Positions 12,953 to 23,940 of a DNA stretch of 64,000 bases are shown here, in pieces; within the stretch, counting starts at the first letter, position 1, and the number at the start of each line of letters is the position of its first letter. The position numbers and the translations under genes are program-made. The notes under the pieces are model-generated. The model was not told where the DNA came from. It searched no databases and was given only the letters and a program-made list of their open reading frames with translations. The stretch comes from Ryuthela nishihirai (lineage: Eukaryota; Arthropoda; Arachnida; Araneae; Heptathelidae): assembly GCA_038380435.1 (NCBI GenBank), contig JAWZYU010000017.1, forward strand, positions 27,338,483 to 27,402,482. Direction: 5' to 3'.

Positions 12953-13177
12953 CATAGATTCCCAAAGGGGGCGGTACCGCCCCCCAGTGGGCGCTGGAGC
13001 CTTCCATGGGGGCGGTATTATGATTTTTAATAGATAAATAAACAGATAAATTAGGTGCAGATAATATGCAACAATATTTTAATTCATATAAAATTAACTA
13101 TTATGGACAAGGGGGGCGTTGAAATTTTTGTTCCTTTCTAAAGGGGGCGATGGTCCAGAAAAGGTTGGGAATCACTG
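12953..13177. mobile_element. hAT-type MITE
   Basis: This 225-bp element is flanked by the perfect 8-bp duplication CTTTAGAC (12945-12952 and 13178-13185). The ends are CATAGATTCCCAA and, inverted, CAGTGATTCCCAA, close to the hAT consensus. The interior is rich in GGGGGCGGT and its complement. No coding capacity. Confidence 0.85.
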
Positions 13178-13444
13178 CTTTAGACCTTGTAACTGATCGA
13201 AATTATCTAATTTACGAGATAGCTTCTGGCGCCAAGCAAATAATCTTGCCAAAGAGAGTTAAATAAGGGTTGGCTAAGTATGTTATGCGTTACTTAGTCA
13301 ATTAAAAACAATTCAAAAATATTGTCAAATTATTAAAGTTTAAATCTAATCAAAAATCAATTATCCTGCTCAAAAGACAAAAATTAGAAAAGTTAAACTA
13401 TTTCAAAAGAACAAAATTTATTTCCGAAAAATCGTACCTCATCA

Positions 13445-13610
13445 AATTGAAACTTCTTCTATGCAATAATATACATAATATACAATAAATATTATGAGCA
13501 ACTAAAGTTCATTTAAAACATTTCGGTCTACAATTCTCAAATCACAACTCTAAAGTAACAAACATCTCATCTCTGCTGCAGAAACTCACATTCTGACAAC
13601 TCTGCCTTTA
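13445..13610 (+). repeat. Direct repeat copy A (about 170 bp)
   Basis: The sequence beginning ATTGAAACTTCTTCTATGCA and ending TTCTGACAACTCTGCCTTTA recurs almost identically at 14671-14848, where it interrupts an IS630-like transposase gene. Its origin is unknown. It is followed by shorter diverged repeats of 'actactcctaacat...ttcttcctac' up to about 13800. Confidence 0.7.
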
Positions 13611-14189
13611 ACTTCAAAACTACTAACTCTCAACTACTTTTAAAAGCTACTTTGCTGGAAAAACTACTCCTAACATCTGGACTAGCATTCTTCCTACTAA
13701 CATCGTCTCAACCAACTTCAAAACCTTCTTTGCTGAAAAAACTACTCCTAACATTTCGACTAGCATTCTTCCTACTTACATCGTCTCATCTAACTTCAAA
13801 ACTACTTGCCCTGTGATCTATGCCATTTACATTACATGTGGCGTGCAACTGACACTTGTGTGTTGTACTCTGGGAAATATATTTGCATAATCTTAGGGTT
13901 CCTTCACACATGCTGCTTGTGACCGCTCGCCGCTCTGTAAGGAGGAGTTTTCGAAGACTGCGCATCTTCTGGAGTCGATAGTCAGGCGTCATTTCCTCTA
14001 CTCTTTGCCATCGCACGACCGCAGTTAGAGTCGGTTCTAAGGGTGTTTCAAAAAGGACGCAACCCTAAATATAAGGGAGTAGAACTTACGCGCATGTACA
14101 TTTTATGCCATAATATTAGTCAGTTGGCATCAGTTGGCAACCAAGTACTGAAGGTTAACAGCCCTTAGCAGTTAAAATGACCTTGTTAC

Positions 14190-15330
14190 GTGCTAGTCTC
14201 ACTCAAACATTCATTACTTTGTGTCATTATTGTGTTGTGTCAGTTATGTCGTTTTTCAAACACGAACGTATTTATTGTTGAGACTTGTGCGTACAAATCT
14301 TACAAACGTGTGAGAGAGGAATTTGAGTTGAAGTTTCCTCAGTCTGCAGTTTCCAACAAGACAATATCTCGTTTGACTGATAAATTTCGTGACACTGGGT
14401 CTGTGCAGGATCGAAAGAGCCCAGGCTGGCCATCACTGTTAAATGCCGAAGTTCTTGATGATGTGTCTCAGCGTTTAACTCGCTCACCCAGAAAATCTCT
14501 TAGAAAGTTATGTTCACAGGTTGTACTGTCACCAGCTACTGTTTTCAGGGTTACAAAGAAGTTAAAATTTCATGCCTACCGCATTGGTGTCGTTCATGAA
14601 CTGAAAGAACCAGATCATGAAAAGCGTTTACAGTACTGTCGTTGGTTTCGTTCTTCGCTGATAAAAATGGAATTGAAACTTCTTCTATACAATAATATAC
14701 ATAATATACAATAAATATTATGAGCAACTAAAGTTCATTTAAAACGTTTCGGTCTGCAATTCTGAAATCACAACTCTATAGTAACAAACATCTCAACTCT
14801 GTGCTAAACTCTGCTGCAGAAACTCACATTCTGACAACTCTGCCTTTATATGTGTTGTACTGTCACCATTACATTTCAGTGACGACGTGTGTTTATTTCA
14901 GTGACGAAGCATGGTTTTACTTGGATGAGTATGTGAACAGTCAAAACAGTCGAATGTGGATCAGTGAAAATCCTCACACTTTTCACGAACGACCATTACA
15001 CGCACAGAAAACTGGTGTTTGGAGTGCAATTTCCCGTCGTCGTGTGACAGGGCCTTTATTTTTTGACTGAAATGTAACTGGTGAAATTTATCGTAACCTC
15101 ATCCAACAATTTATTGCACTATTGGATGTGAATGAACCAGAATGTTGGTTTCCACAAGAAGGCGTGACCGCCCATACTGCAAATGACACAATGGTCATGT
15201 TGCAGGAATTTTTTAGTGATCATTTGATTTCAAAAAAATTGTGGTCCCCAAGATCCTCAAGTCTTACTCCTACATATATTTTGCCTTTGAGGATATTTCA
15301 AATATGTAGTGTTTCAAAACAATCCTGATG
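14190..15330 (+). pseudogene. IS630-like transposase, interrupted
   Basis: The N-terminal half (about 14280-14668) has the HTH pattern of DUF4817-type transposases: REEFELKFPQS, then SRLTDKFRDTGSVQDRK, then SPATVFRVTKKLKFHAYR. A 178-bp repeat (14671-14848) then breaks the frame. The second half resumes with YFSDEAWFYLDEYVN, the first catalytic Asp region, then VWSAISRRRVTGPLFFD, then a TAHTAND second-Asp-like segment after a stop. It is not functional. Confidence 0.75.
14671..14848 (+). repeat. Direct repeat copy B inserted in the transposase gene
   Basis: This second copy of the 13445-13610 repeat (shared CAATAATATACATAATATAC, GTTTCGGTCT and CTGCTGCAGAAACTCACATT blocks) lies exactly between the two halves of the IS630-like transposase, which points to an insertion or a local duplication. 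Confidence 0.7.
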
Positions 15331-16924
15331 CACTTGAAGATTTGAAGGCTAACATTAAAAGAGAGATTTTAAGCATAAGAAAACAAACATTTTGAAGGGT
15401 GGCTGCAAATGTCATGAAACGGGTACGAACCTGCATCCAGGTTGCATGTGATAGGTCGCAGACCTATTGATTTTATTGATTTTAAATTTTTTTATATACT
15501 GTATTTCATTTCTATCCTGATGCAACCACTTTGTGTCTGGAGATGTCTTCGGAAGTTAATGGGAACAATTTCACCTCGCCCAAAAGCAGACATTGACCCT
15601 CGAGAGGAATGAAAGGTGCTGGCTGGCAGCAGAGCTCCATCTCACTTGTGAAATATGGAAGTGGAGTCGGGTTTTGCCCAGGGCTCGATTCTGATTGGCC
15701 CTTTTTGGTCGAGAGTTCCCAGGGTTGCCAGAAAGATATTATCACGCTCGACCCGGGAGAAGGAGTTCGGTGTGGGTTGATCAGACTAACAGACCAGGGT
15801 TTGGTCTTTTTCTATCTTTCTTTTGCTATCTTTGCTAAGTCCAACTTTAGTGAAATTCACTGGACTGACTTTCAGGCCATGTTTCAGGGAGGGAAATTGT
15901 AAATTTAGACATCTCTTAAATTAGTGAGATGATAAACTTTTACCTAAATACGTTAGGTGAAATTTAAAGAAATTTGCTTTGCTTGGGAAAAACCACGATC
16001 AGAGAAATCTGGAGTGGGTGTTTCATGAAAATTTACGCCGTGTGCACATCACAATAACTTAGCAGAATACAGTTCTCGTTCCGGAGAAACTTCAAAATGG
16101 TAGAGTTATTTTAATTTAACTTACTCTGCTTGTTGTCACTTTCACTTTTAAGTTTTATTTTCATTATTTTGTTTGAATGTTGTTCGAATTCAAGCTTAAC
16201 TGAATGGAGTGAGTACTTATTCAATTAATTGTAATGTAAAATCATCCACCTTTATAAGCCAGTGGTGGAACTTTGTTAAGTGTTGAATTTAAATAAATTC
16301 AAAATTTTTGTTATTGTTCAAACAAAAATTGGGTCTTGGTCAATCATGTGAAATCTCTTACTCGTCGCAACTACAGTTAGAGAATACTGAACTGCGTATT
16401 GCTAGCTTGTAGATTGTTCCTGGTTCGAATCTAAAATCTTCTTTCGGCCACTCTTTCAAAAATATTTGTTTGAAGGCATTAAATTTCGAAGTCAGATCAT
16501 CAAGCTATCGACATGCAGTTCTAGATAAGATACTTATTTTAGTAAACGCGGAACATTTTAAGTTCATACCGTATGCCTCGAAGAGGAAAAAGTTGCGGGT
16601 GACACATGAAATCACTTTCAACACATGTTGTAAAGGTAGATATATGTCTAATTTGCATCTTTTGAAATTTGTGTGATTTGTGAAGTTTAAATAGAAAAAT
16701 CCAATAGAGGTATGCGTCCTTTTTGAATCACCCTGTATTTCCATTCTCCCCTAGCGGTGCGCAAGTGACCGCAAGCAAGAGCCAATCAAAAAGTCGCAGA
16801 TGAATGACGTTGCAAGAACAGCCAGGTGAAAGTTAATTGTGAGCATTTGGAGATATTTCATTAAGGAAATATCTGCGTATAGAAATCTTTAACATTAAGC
16901 GAATTTTTCTCTTGTAATCACACA

Positions 16925-17290
16925 TATAATCTTGGGTATTAGGTGGTTTAACTTTGTAACTAATGATGAGGTTAGGCAAAGGAGTCTGCAACCTCCTTTA
17001 AGCAGCATATTGTGCAGAGAGAGACTCCGCTGGTTTGGCCATGTTGCCCGTATGGATAATTATAGATTGGCGAATAGGGTTATGAACAGTGTGCCTAGAG
17101 GCTTCAGAAGGAGGGGGAGACCTAGGATGCGGTGGGCAGACAATGTCAAACAGGACCTTGTTAGAATTGGTGTGCAGTGGCCGGATGCAGCAGATGTAGC
17201 TCAGGACAGATATGCTTGGAGAAGTAAACTGCGTGGTCTGGGTGGACCTCCGTAGCCCATGGCTGCTTGAGGATGATGATGATGATGATG
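16925..17290 (+). mobile_element. Non-LTR retrotransposon 3' end
   Basis: An open frame at 16932-17255 encodes the familiar LINE C-terminal tail: RERLRWFGHVARMDNYRLANR, PRGFRRRGRPRMRW, then DLVRIG and DRYAWR. It is followed by a (GAT)n run (about 17271-17290), the usual microsatellite tail of RTE/CR1-like elements. It is 5'-truncated, as is normal for LINE copies. Confidence 0.85.
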
Positions 17291-17299
17291 AATTTTGGA

Positions 17300-19539
17300 A
17301 ATATGTTTGGGAGTAGGATTTTTTTCTAGGAGTAGCTAAAAAATTGCAAAAATACACAAAAAAATTTAAAATGTATACCTTTTGGGCGATTCTACCCTCT
17401 CTCCTTTTAACCACGCTGCCGAGAATAAGGCGAAATTTTTAACTTTAGCTGTTCCACTTGATGATAAGGAGATTGATTATTTACATTAAGGAACGAAACG
17501 GAAAACAATGCATTCAATAATATCGTATATGAGTAATGTTTTGGTTTGATGATATTAATGCATTATCGTGCATTATTAAATTATGGCTGACTCTACTATA
17601 AGCAGTGTGTTTCTCTGATTACCTAAGCTTAATATCTGAAACTTGAAATAGATTTACAAATATTTATGAAATTGGAAATTTGAGACGGTCCGAAAAATGC
17701 CGTACTGCCTTACGTGTATATGCCTATGATTCACATCCTGTCAAGACATTAATTTTTAGTGTAACAAATAATATGCAACACATTAGGACATGGATTGGTG
17801 TGGACCTTTAGAAAACTTAAAATAAAATATTTTACCTATATTATATTACAGTAATCCTGTTTAAAATTCCATGAAAAAAAAATATGGAGGAGAAAGTGCT
17901 ACATAATAATTTTAAGAAAATAAGACGGTTTCATGTTTGATCTATACTCTTCAATTATTTTTTCCAAACAATCTGATGGATTATTTACTTCGAAAGAAGT
18001 TGTCAGTCGTTGTTGTTAGCGTAATATCTCTTGATACTCTACAGCCGAAATTTCGAATTTCTACATAAAAATCTCGCTTGCAATATTCATTTAAAATTTC
18101 ACATTTTGCAGTTTTAACATTGTCTAAACATAAAAAAAACCTACTTGAGGATTTGGAGACGTGAATAATAATATTTGATCAGTAATTGTCGAACAATTTT
18201 TTCCAATTATCTTTTAAAGCAAAAATCCCCCCTCTCCTTGATCAACTCATTGTTATCAATGCAAACCACATGACAATCATATTCCACCACAAAATTTCCA
18301 GCCTCTATTCATATTCTTTTAAAATTTTGCAGTTTTCAAAAATTTCCATCGTTTATTACAGAGCGCCATTAAAACTTTTGGGAGTTTTGAAAAAGTGCGA
18401 ATCATCGTAGTAGTTCATCAATCTTGTCAAACCCAAAAGGAATTTTTAATTGACCTCTAGAAACAAAAGCAGTTGACCTCTGCAAACAGAACACAAAGTG
18501 AAAACGTTAGCTCCTTTGGAAAACGAGTTAAGAACATTTCTAAATGCATCTTGCCTTATTTGTTAGCGTCAAACTTTCGGCTGCAGAAATTGATTTCCAC
18601 AATTTCTTGCTTGTCCTTTGTCTAAATCGCCAAAACCTCTTTAAATAAAGAACAAAAAAAATAGCCAAAAACATTAGTCAAAACAATAACCATATCGTCC
18701 GTTTGTAGACGGTTAGGTGTCATGCACAAAAAATATTTTCTAATATTAAAGATAAAATTGTGAAAATCGCCTAATTTTTTCTATCATTAAAAATCTCACG
18801 ACCCACTTAGTGCGATATTTTTTTTATTACTACGCCTATGATTAGCCAATGCAAGTAACATTATCCGTTTACCAAAGAGTAAACTTTTTTTACTGGACAT
18901 AATGTTTACTATAGATCTCACAGAGACAACAAAGCACGCGTTCCAGGATATTTGCAGCGAGAACCAATGAGCTTAGTTCTTTGTTGCATACCGGGCGTTT
19001 AAGTGTGAAGGCTACATCCGTTCCCTGCGGAGTGGCGAGGATCTGCTAGTGACGTCACAGTGAGTTTGCGACACGCGAACAGCAAGTGTGAAGGAGCCGA
19101 TTACGATCGCTTGTTCGTGCCAGCTATGACGCAATAGGGGCGCTTCCTTCCGCGCGCATTAGTGGCTGTCAAACAAAATCGGAGTTTAGCATGTGCAACT
19201 CCTTTAGCGGCATGGCATAGAGGAAAATGATGATCGACTACGGAGTACTCCCCAAAATAGTAAATATAATGAAAGTAAAGTAAAAACTGGTTAAGGAAAA
19301 TAAGAGCGAATGGGTGGACCATCACAATTGTATCACACAACTCCCATAAAGAGCGATAGCAATGTTTCAGTTGCGGATAATGAATCACGACACCAAATAT
19401 TCTGACAAGACTTTTTTTGCTCAAGAAGGACGAGGATGTTCAGACTTTTTTTTTTTCAATTCCCAAGAAGTGGTAGCCATGGACACCTTAACTGAAAAAA
19501 TGACTATAAATAATCAATACTCCAACAACATTGTTTTCC
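17300..19539. other. Intronic sequence without recognised genes
   Basis: AT-rich, with a more GC-rich island at 18930-19200 that may be another unrecognised repeat. No exon of the CRAL-TRIO gene is recognised here. Confidence 0.45.
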
Positions 19540-20130
19540 CAAAATGGTTAACGAGATGAAGGAGCAGCGTCTAACAACAGGCGTGTCAAGTGTTCTCAGT
19601 CTTCATGACGATGCCAGTGCTCAAATATAAGGGCAAGTTATGGCCTATCTACAGCAGAGAAATATCAACAGCTACCCCATCCTGAATATTTACCCGATCA
19701 TGCAATATCTGACTTTTTGAGTGTTTCCAAAATTTCAAAAGGGATTTTTTTGAAAATCTTTTTGAAGAGTGGAAGACCATGCAAAATGATTCCCTACAGC
19801 AATACCTTTTATGCTTCACGTACCCCTTGGAAATGTGTATGTAATTGGCGTACCCTTTATATAGATAGATAAAACTATAGTTATAGTATAAAAATGCCAA
19901 CTTAGCGACTTAATTACTAGATCAAGAGACCTATGAGCTCTCACGCCGTACCCCAAAAACTTTTCCCGCGTACCCCATGTTGAGACACGCTGCCCTACAG
20001 GATAGCAGACTATTACCACCAATAGTTCCAGAATTGTCGTAGACGTCTGCAACTTTGCATAGATCCTGGAGGGAATAATAATAAAGACAGTAAAAGCTTC
20101 GTTGAGGTAAGTGCAATGATTTTTGTTCTG
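19540..20130 (+). pseudogene. mariner-like transposase C-terminal relic
   Basis: The plus-strand reading contains YQQLPHPEYLPDHAISDFLSVSK (near 19655) and, after an inserted hAT-type element, PPIVPELS and TSATLHR (near 20015-20060). The same order appears in the 22835-23940 mariner copy on the other strand. It is interrupted by the 19800-19992 element and capped by a SINE. Confidence 0.65.
19800..19992. mobile_element. hAT-type short element inside the mariner relic
   Basis: A perfect 8-bp duplication CCCTACAG (19792-19799 and 19993-20000) flanks a 193-bp insert. The insert's ends carry GTACCCC motifs in inverted arrangement (CACGTACCCCTTGG near 19818; CGCGTACCCCATG near 19969). The hAT class is inferred from the 8-bp duplication. 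No coding capacity. Confidence 0.7.
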
Positions 20131-20134
20131 CAGA

Positions 20135-20330
20135 TGTATAAATAAATAATAAATATATAAATAAACAAATACCCCCTCAAGCAGCTGCTTGCCACAGAGG
20201 TCTGACAGGAGCCTGTCAGTTTATATGCCATAGTAGAAGGTCTGTGAGGACGGCAGGCCTTCAGCAGAAAAACGACACAAACAGCCATGCCTTACCTGGG
20301 GCTCGAACCCTAACCACTCGGCCATGGGAC
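20135..20330 (-). repeat. tRNA-derived SINE (second family)
   Basis: On the minus strand it starts GTCCCATGGCCGAGTGGTTA (tRNA-Ser/Leu-like A box) and soon reaches GGTTCGAGCCCCAGG (B box), so the arm between them is deleted. A short body and a TTTATTTATATATTTATT-type tail follow. It is distinct from the SINE family at 3291 and 4725. Confidence 0.7.
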
Positions 20331-20861
20331 ATCAAAAATTATTTGAACGCCCGTCGTACTTTCCTTGACAGCTGTACAAAACAATTGATAAATTTCTTCA
20401 ATTATATAAATGTATCATAAAAGAAAATGAAAGAGAGAAAAGGTTTCAAGTATATCAGTAGATATTAAATAAAATTAGTGTGAAATCTAACATTGTAAAT
20501 CATTAGCTATTTTCATAAAATGAGGTTTAAATTTATTAACAGCTAAATGCAGACAGTCAACAAAGTGATTATCAATCGAACCCATCTGGTATACACAAAT
20601 GCACGAATACTGTTAATTGTTATAAACTGAATTCAATTTAAATAATTGAAAAAATATTATTTTTTTTGAATAAATTCATAAAGAAACCGAGTGTTTGAAT
20701 TCCCATGTTTCACTTCTTTCATGACTTTTAAGCAGATGTTTTAAAGAAATTTGCAGAATTCGCTGCATATGCTTTTTATGATGTGCATTCTATTTTAGGT
20801 TGTAAACTAATGTAGTGATGTAATATAATTTTTCCCAGACTGATCACAGAGTGTTTTCCAG

Positions 20862-21068
20862 ATTTTCGTCCACGGAGAGGATATGAAGTCTCTTCATCGA
20901 TTCATTCCTCCATCTATTCTTCCTCCGGAATACGGTGGTAATCTTGATAGGCCTGATATCTGTGAACAATGTAGAGAGACTAGATTCGGCGAGAATATCT
21001 TCCTTCATTTAATGAATAACGGGTATAAAAAAGAAGAACAGAAACTGAAAAATAAGTTAAAATTATAA
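20862..21068 (+). CDS. CRAL-TRIO lipid-transfer protein, terminal exon
   Basis: The acceptor is GTGTTTTCCAG at 20861. The exon starts in phase 0, matching the end of 9580-9690. It encodes IFVHGEDMKSLHRF, then PPSILPPEYGGNL, the CRAL-TRIO 'HGxDxxSLHxxIxPxxLPxEYGG' block. A short tail ending in Lys-rich residues follows, with a stop at 21066-21068. No internal stop or frame problem is seen, so the gene may be functional. The preceding intron would be about 11 kb and packed with transposons. Confidence 0.8.
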   Translation: MFVHGEDMKSLHRFIPPSILPPEYGGNLDRPDICEQCRETRFGENIFLHLMNNGYKKEEQKLKNKLKL

Positions 21069-22834
21069 GAGGAGTAACATGTTTTAGAAAGCGTTAAAAG
21101 GAATGTTTTTATTACTAGTGTATAGTACACATCTCTAAAAAAGTTTTATTGCTAGTGTATAATAGTGTACATCTCTAAACACAACCAACATTGTGTTTAG
21201 AGATGTAATAAATTAAGAAACGTCGATGGGTGTTAGAAATAAATTGCCAGTTTGGGTAAATTCAAGGAAACTTAAAAGATGTTCAAAAATCTTCAAAGAT
21301 CAAGCTTACTTAATATAAAATGGAGCAGATCATTTTAGTTGGTAACAAATATTTTTAATTATAATTATAACACTCAGTACAAAGAAGGTTCGTCAGCGAT
21401 AACAGAGTATAACGATATTCTTTCGCTAAAACTGGAGTTACTCCATTAAAATATTATCTATTTCACAACAATTTCACAAACCTGCAACAACTTTACTTCT
21501 AGTAGAGCAGGGTGAAACATTCTAAGCTGATGAAAATTTGGGGCAGCTTCACTTGCACATCTCATTTTGCCTGCCACGTGCATGTTTACGAAATAAATTG
21601 TCTCAATGGGGTAAATAATTCATATGAATCGTGATTTTCAGCAATGTTTCTACAGTATGTGCAGAGTTTGGGAGTTTGAATATTTAACAACAATAATTCC
21701 AGACATAAGAATTTATCGCCGAACTATATTAAAATTTAAATAAAAAGTATTATTTTAAACCACAATGGAATAAGTGCATATTTTAGAAATTTAGTCTAAA
21801 TAATAATAACGTTTTTGAGAATTTTTTTTACTTTATTAGGACTGAGAATTTTAATTTTTTTTTGACTGAGAATTTTGATTTATCTTTATGAAATAAGGTC
21901 TTTTGTTAGTATGTCGATTGCAGTTTCCTCTCATGCTGTAGCATTTTGAAAATGACATATGTTTGTAAATGAAAAATGCGATTGTTTTGTCAAAATATCA
22001 GTTTCAACAATGTGCTACGAAATGATTTACCATTAAAAAATAAAGAAACCTACTTTCCTTACTTTACTTTTCTTAGAGTTAATTCTTAGCGAAGCACACA
22101 AAAGTGAATGTTGCAGTTTTCGTGGTATGATAAATTTAAAAGATATAGAAGAATATAGTGCTGTATTTTTTAATAAGTTTGGAGTGATAACAAAAGATAC
22201 ATTGAAGCTATTTAAGTTATTTAAAATTTTGATAATGAAAATTTGAAAGCAGTGAATTTAGAAAGAAAGAAATCTTCAAAATAAGGAACTTGGCTGTAAT
22301 AAATCAGCATTTTCAGTCTCCGAAACTTCTAGTCTTACGATACGTCGTTGATAGTGATTTATATTTTATGTTCAGAATGTGTTTAGTAAGTTTTCTTCAT
22401 GGAAATACATCATCGAAAATCAGATAATAAACTAATATATTATATATGTCGATTTTCAATTTTAGTAATTTGGTATTTAAAGTGTTCTGAAATCTGAAAC
22501 TTTTAGAAAGAAGTCATTTTCAAAGATACAAAAGAAAGCGTTGTTGAAAAATAAAAAAAAATATTTCGACAAACGTTTAGAAAATTCTCTCATGCATTTT
22601 ACTAAAATTTAATAAATTTGTTAATGCTTTGAATATCAATTTTTGGAAATAATGTTTTCATTTAATATATTAAGCTACGGAAACTGTGATTAAATATTCC
22701 AGTAAAACATTTTAAAACTGAATAAACCGTGTTGAAAACCGGAGTTTATTTTGATTTTGTTGAAATTTATTTGTTTTTACACAGAAAGCTTAATTATGAC
22801 TACTCAGTTACGAAACACGTATCTGTTCCTAATA
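21069..22834. other. Post-gene AT-rich sequence
   Basis: A short inverted repeat, ATCTCTAAACACAACCAAC / ATTGTGTTTAGAGAT (about 21170-21207), could fold as a hairpin near the CRAL-TRIO 3' end. Otherwise I see no gene. Confidence 0.4.
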
Positions 22835-23940
22835 AGAGGGGTGTTCGAAATGTTCTTGACGTGCATCAGCAGAACAAAAACCATTGCACTTACCTCAAAA
22901 AAACTTTTACTGTCCTTCAAAATACGCTCCAACAGCATCTATGCAAAGTTGCAGACGTCTACACCAATTCCGGAACGATTGGTGGTACTCCTGCGGGAAA
23001 TACTTTGCATCTCTGAGAGAACTCATTTTGCAAGGTCGCACTCTTCAAAAAGGTTTCCCAGGAAGTTCCTTTTTAATATTTGGAAATAACAGAAATTCGC
23101 ATGATTCGAGATCGGATGAATATGCAGGTTGGGGAGCTGTTTGAATTTTTCCTGTGGCAGATAAGCTGCAACTTGCCATGTTTTTTGATCACTGACACTG
23201 TCATCAATGAGTACCCTTGTCATGTCTGTTGTTGGATATTGCACCTTCATTTCCTTGCCCATTTTGGGAAAAACAATGTTCGTATAGTATTGGCCATTTA
23301 TAATTATTTTTTAAGATAAGGTGATCACAGCTACCATTCCATGGGGATTGAAAAAAAATTGTCCATCTTCTTCCAAGCGAGTCTTGTCAGAAGCGTTGGA
23401 GGTGCGGTTCATGTTCTGCAACCCAAACCAATTTGTCGAACTTTCTGAGTTGTATAGCAATAACACTAAGTCTCGTGTGTTGTGACAATATCTGTTAACC
23501 GTTTGAGGTCTCTAGGTTCAAACATTGCCCCATATCCTTGAACGAGTTGACTCTATCCTTTTTTCTGCTGTTCTGTCAGTTTGTGAGGTACCCATTTGGC
23601 ACATATCTTTCGGAATATTAGATGTTGATGAATTATGATTTTCACACTGCCAATCGGTACATTGACATCCAAACCTATTATTTGAACACTAATATATGGG
23701 TTTTCCTTAATGGGTTCACGAACAGCAGAGATAGTTCTTTCGTTCACGACCTCCTTCCGTCTTCCTGTACGAGGGAGGTCTTTGAAGCTTTGCTCTCCTC
23801 TGGTTTTGCGCATCCATCCCATAATGCCATATAGCAGGAATGATTTCCATAAAGTTGTGAAAATCAGCATGATTTTTTCCATCTTCCGTAGGCTGCATCA
23901 TCCTGAAAATATATATTTACACCGTCTTAAGTAGGCTCTA
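22835..23940 (-). pseudogene. mariner-like transposon relic
   Basis: Minus-strand pieces give, in N-to-C order, FKDLPRTGRRKE, SVQIIGLDVNVPIGSVKIII and ICAKWVPHKLTEQQKK (23880-23553), then NLHIHPISNHANF and NLFEECDLAK (about 23140-23023). This order is mariner/SETMAR-like. Frameshifts and stops are frequent. The lower end carries GAGGGGTGTTCGAAATGTTC near 22837, a possible terminal repeat. Confidence 0.7.

Larger units (their letters stand above)
14039..16735 (+). mobile_element. IS630-like (Tc1/mariner superfamily) element, disrupted
   Basis: The left end AGGGTGTTTCAAAAAGGACG (near 14039) and the right end, reversed, AGGGTGATTCAAAAAGGACG (near 16735) form inverted repeats. Inside, on the plus strand, are transposase pieces at 14190-14668 and 14868-15330. 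The 15500-16460 part contains no recognised gene. Confidence 0.7.

Noticed and set aside
16998..17414. Minus-strand serine-run protein
   Set aside because: The serine run is the antisense of the (GAT)n tail of a LINE fragment on the plus strand.
18930..19200. GC-richer island as a possible promoter or exon
   Set aside because: No splice-bounded frame or start site could be supported; it may be part of an unrecognised repeat.
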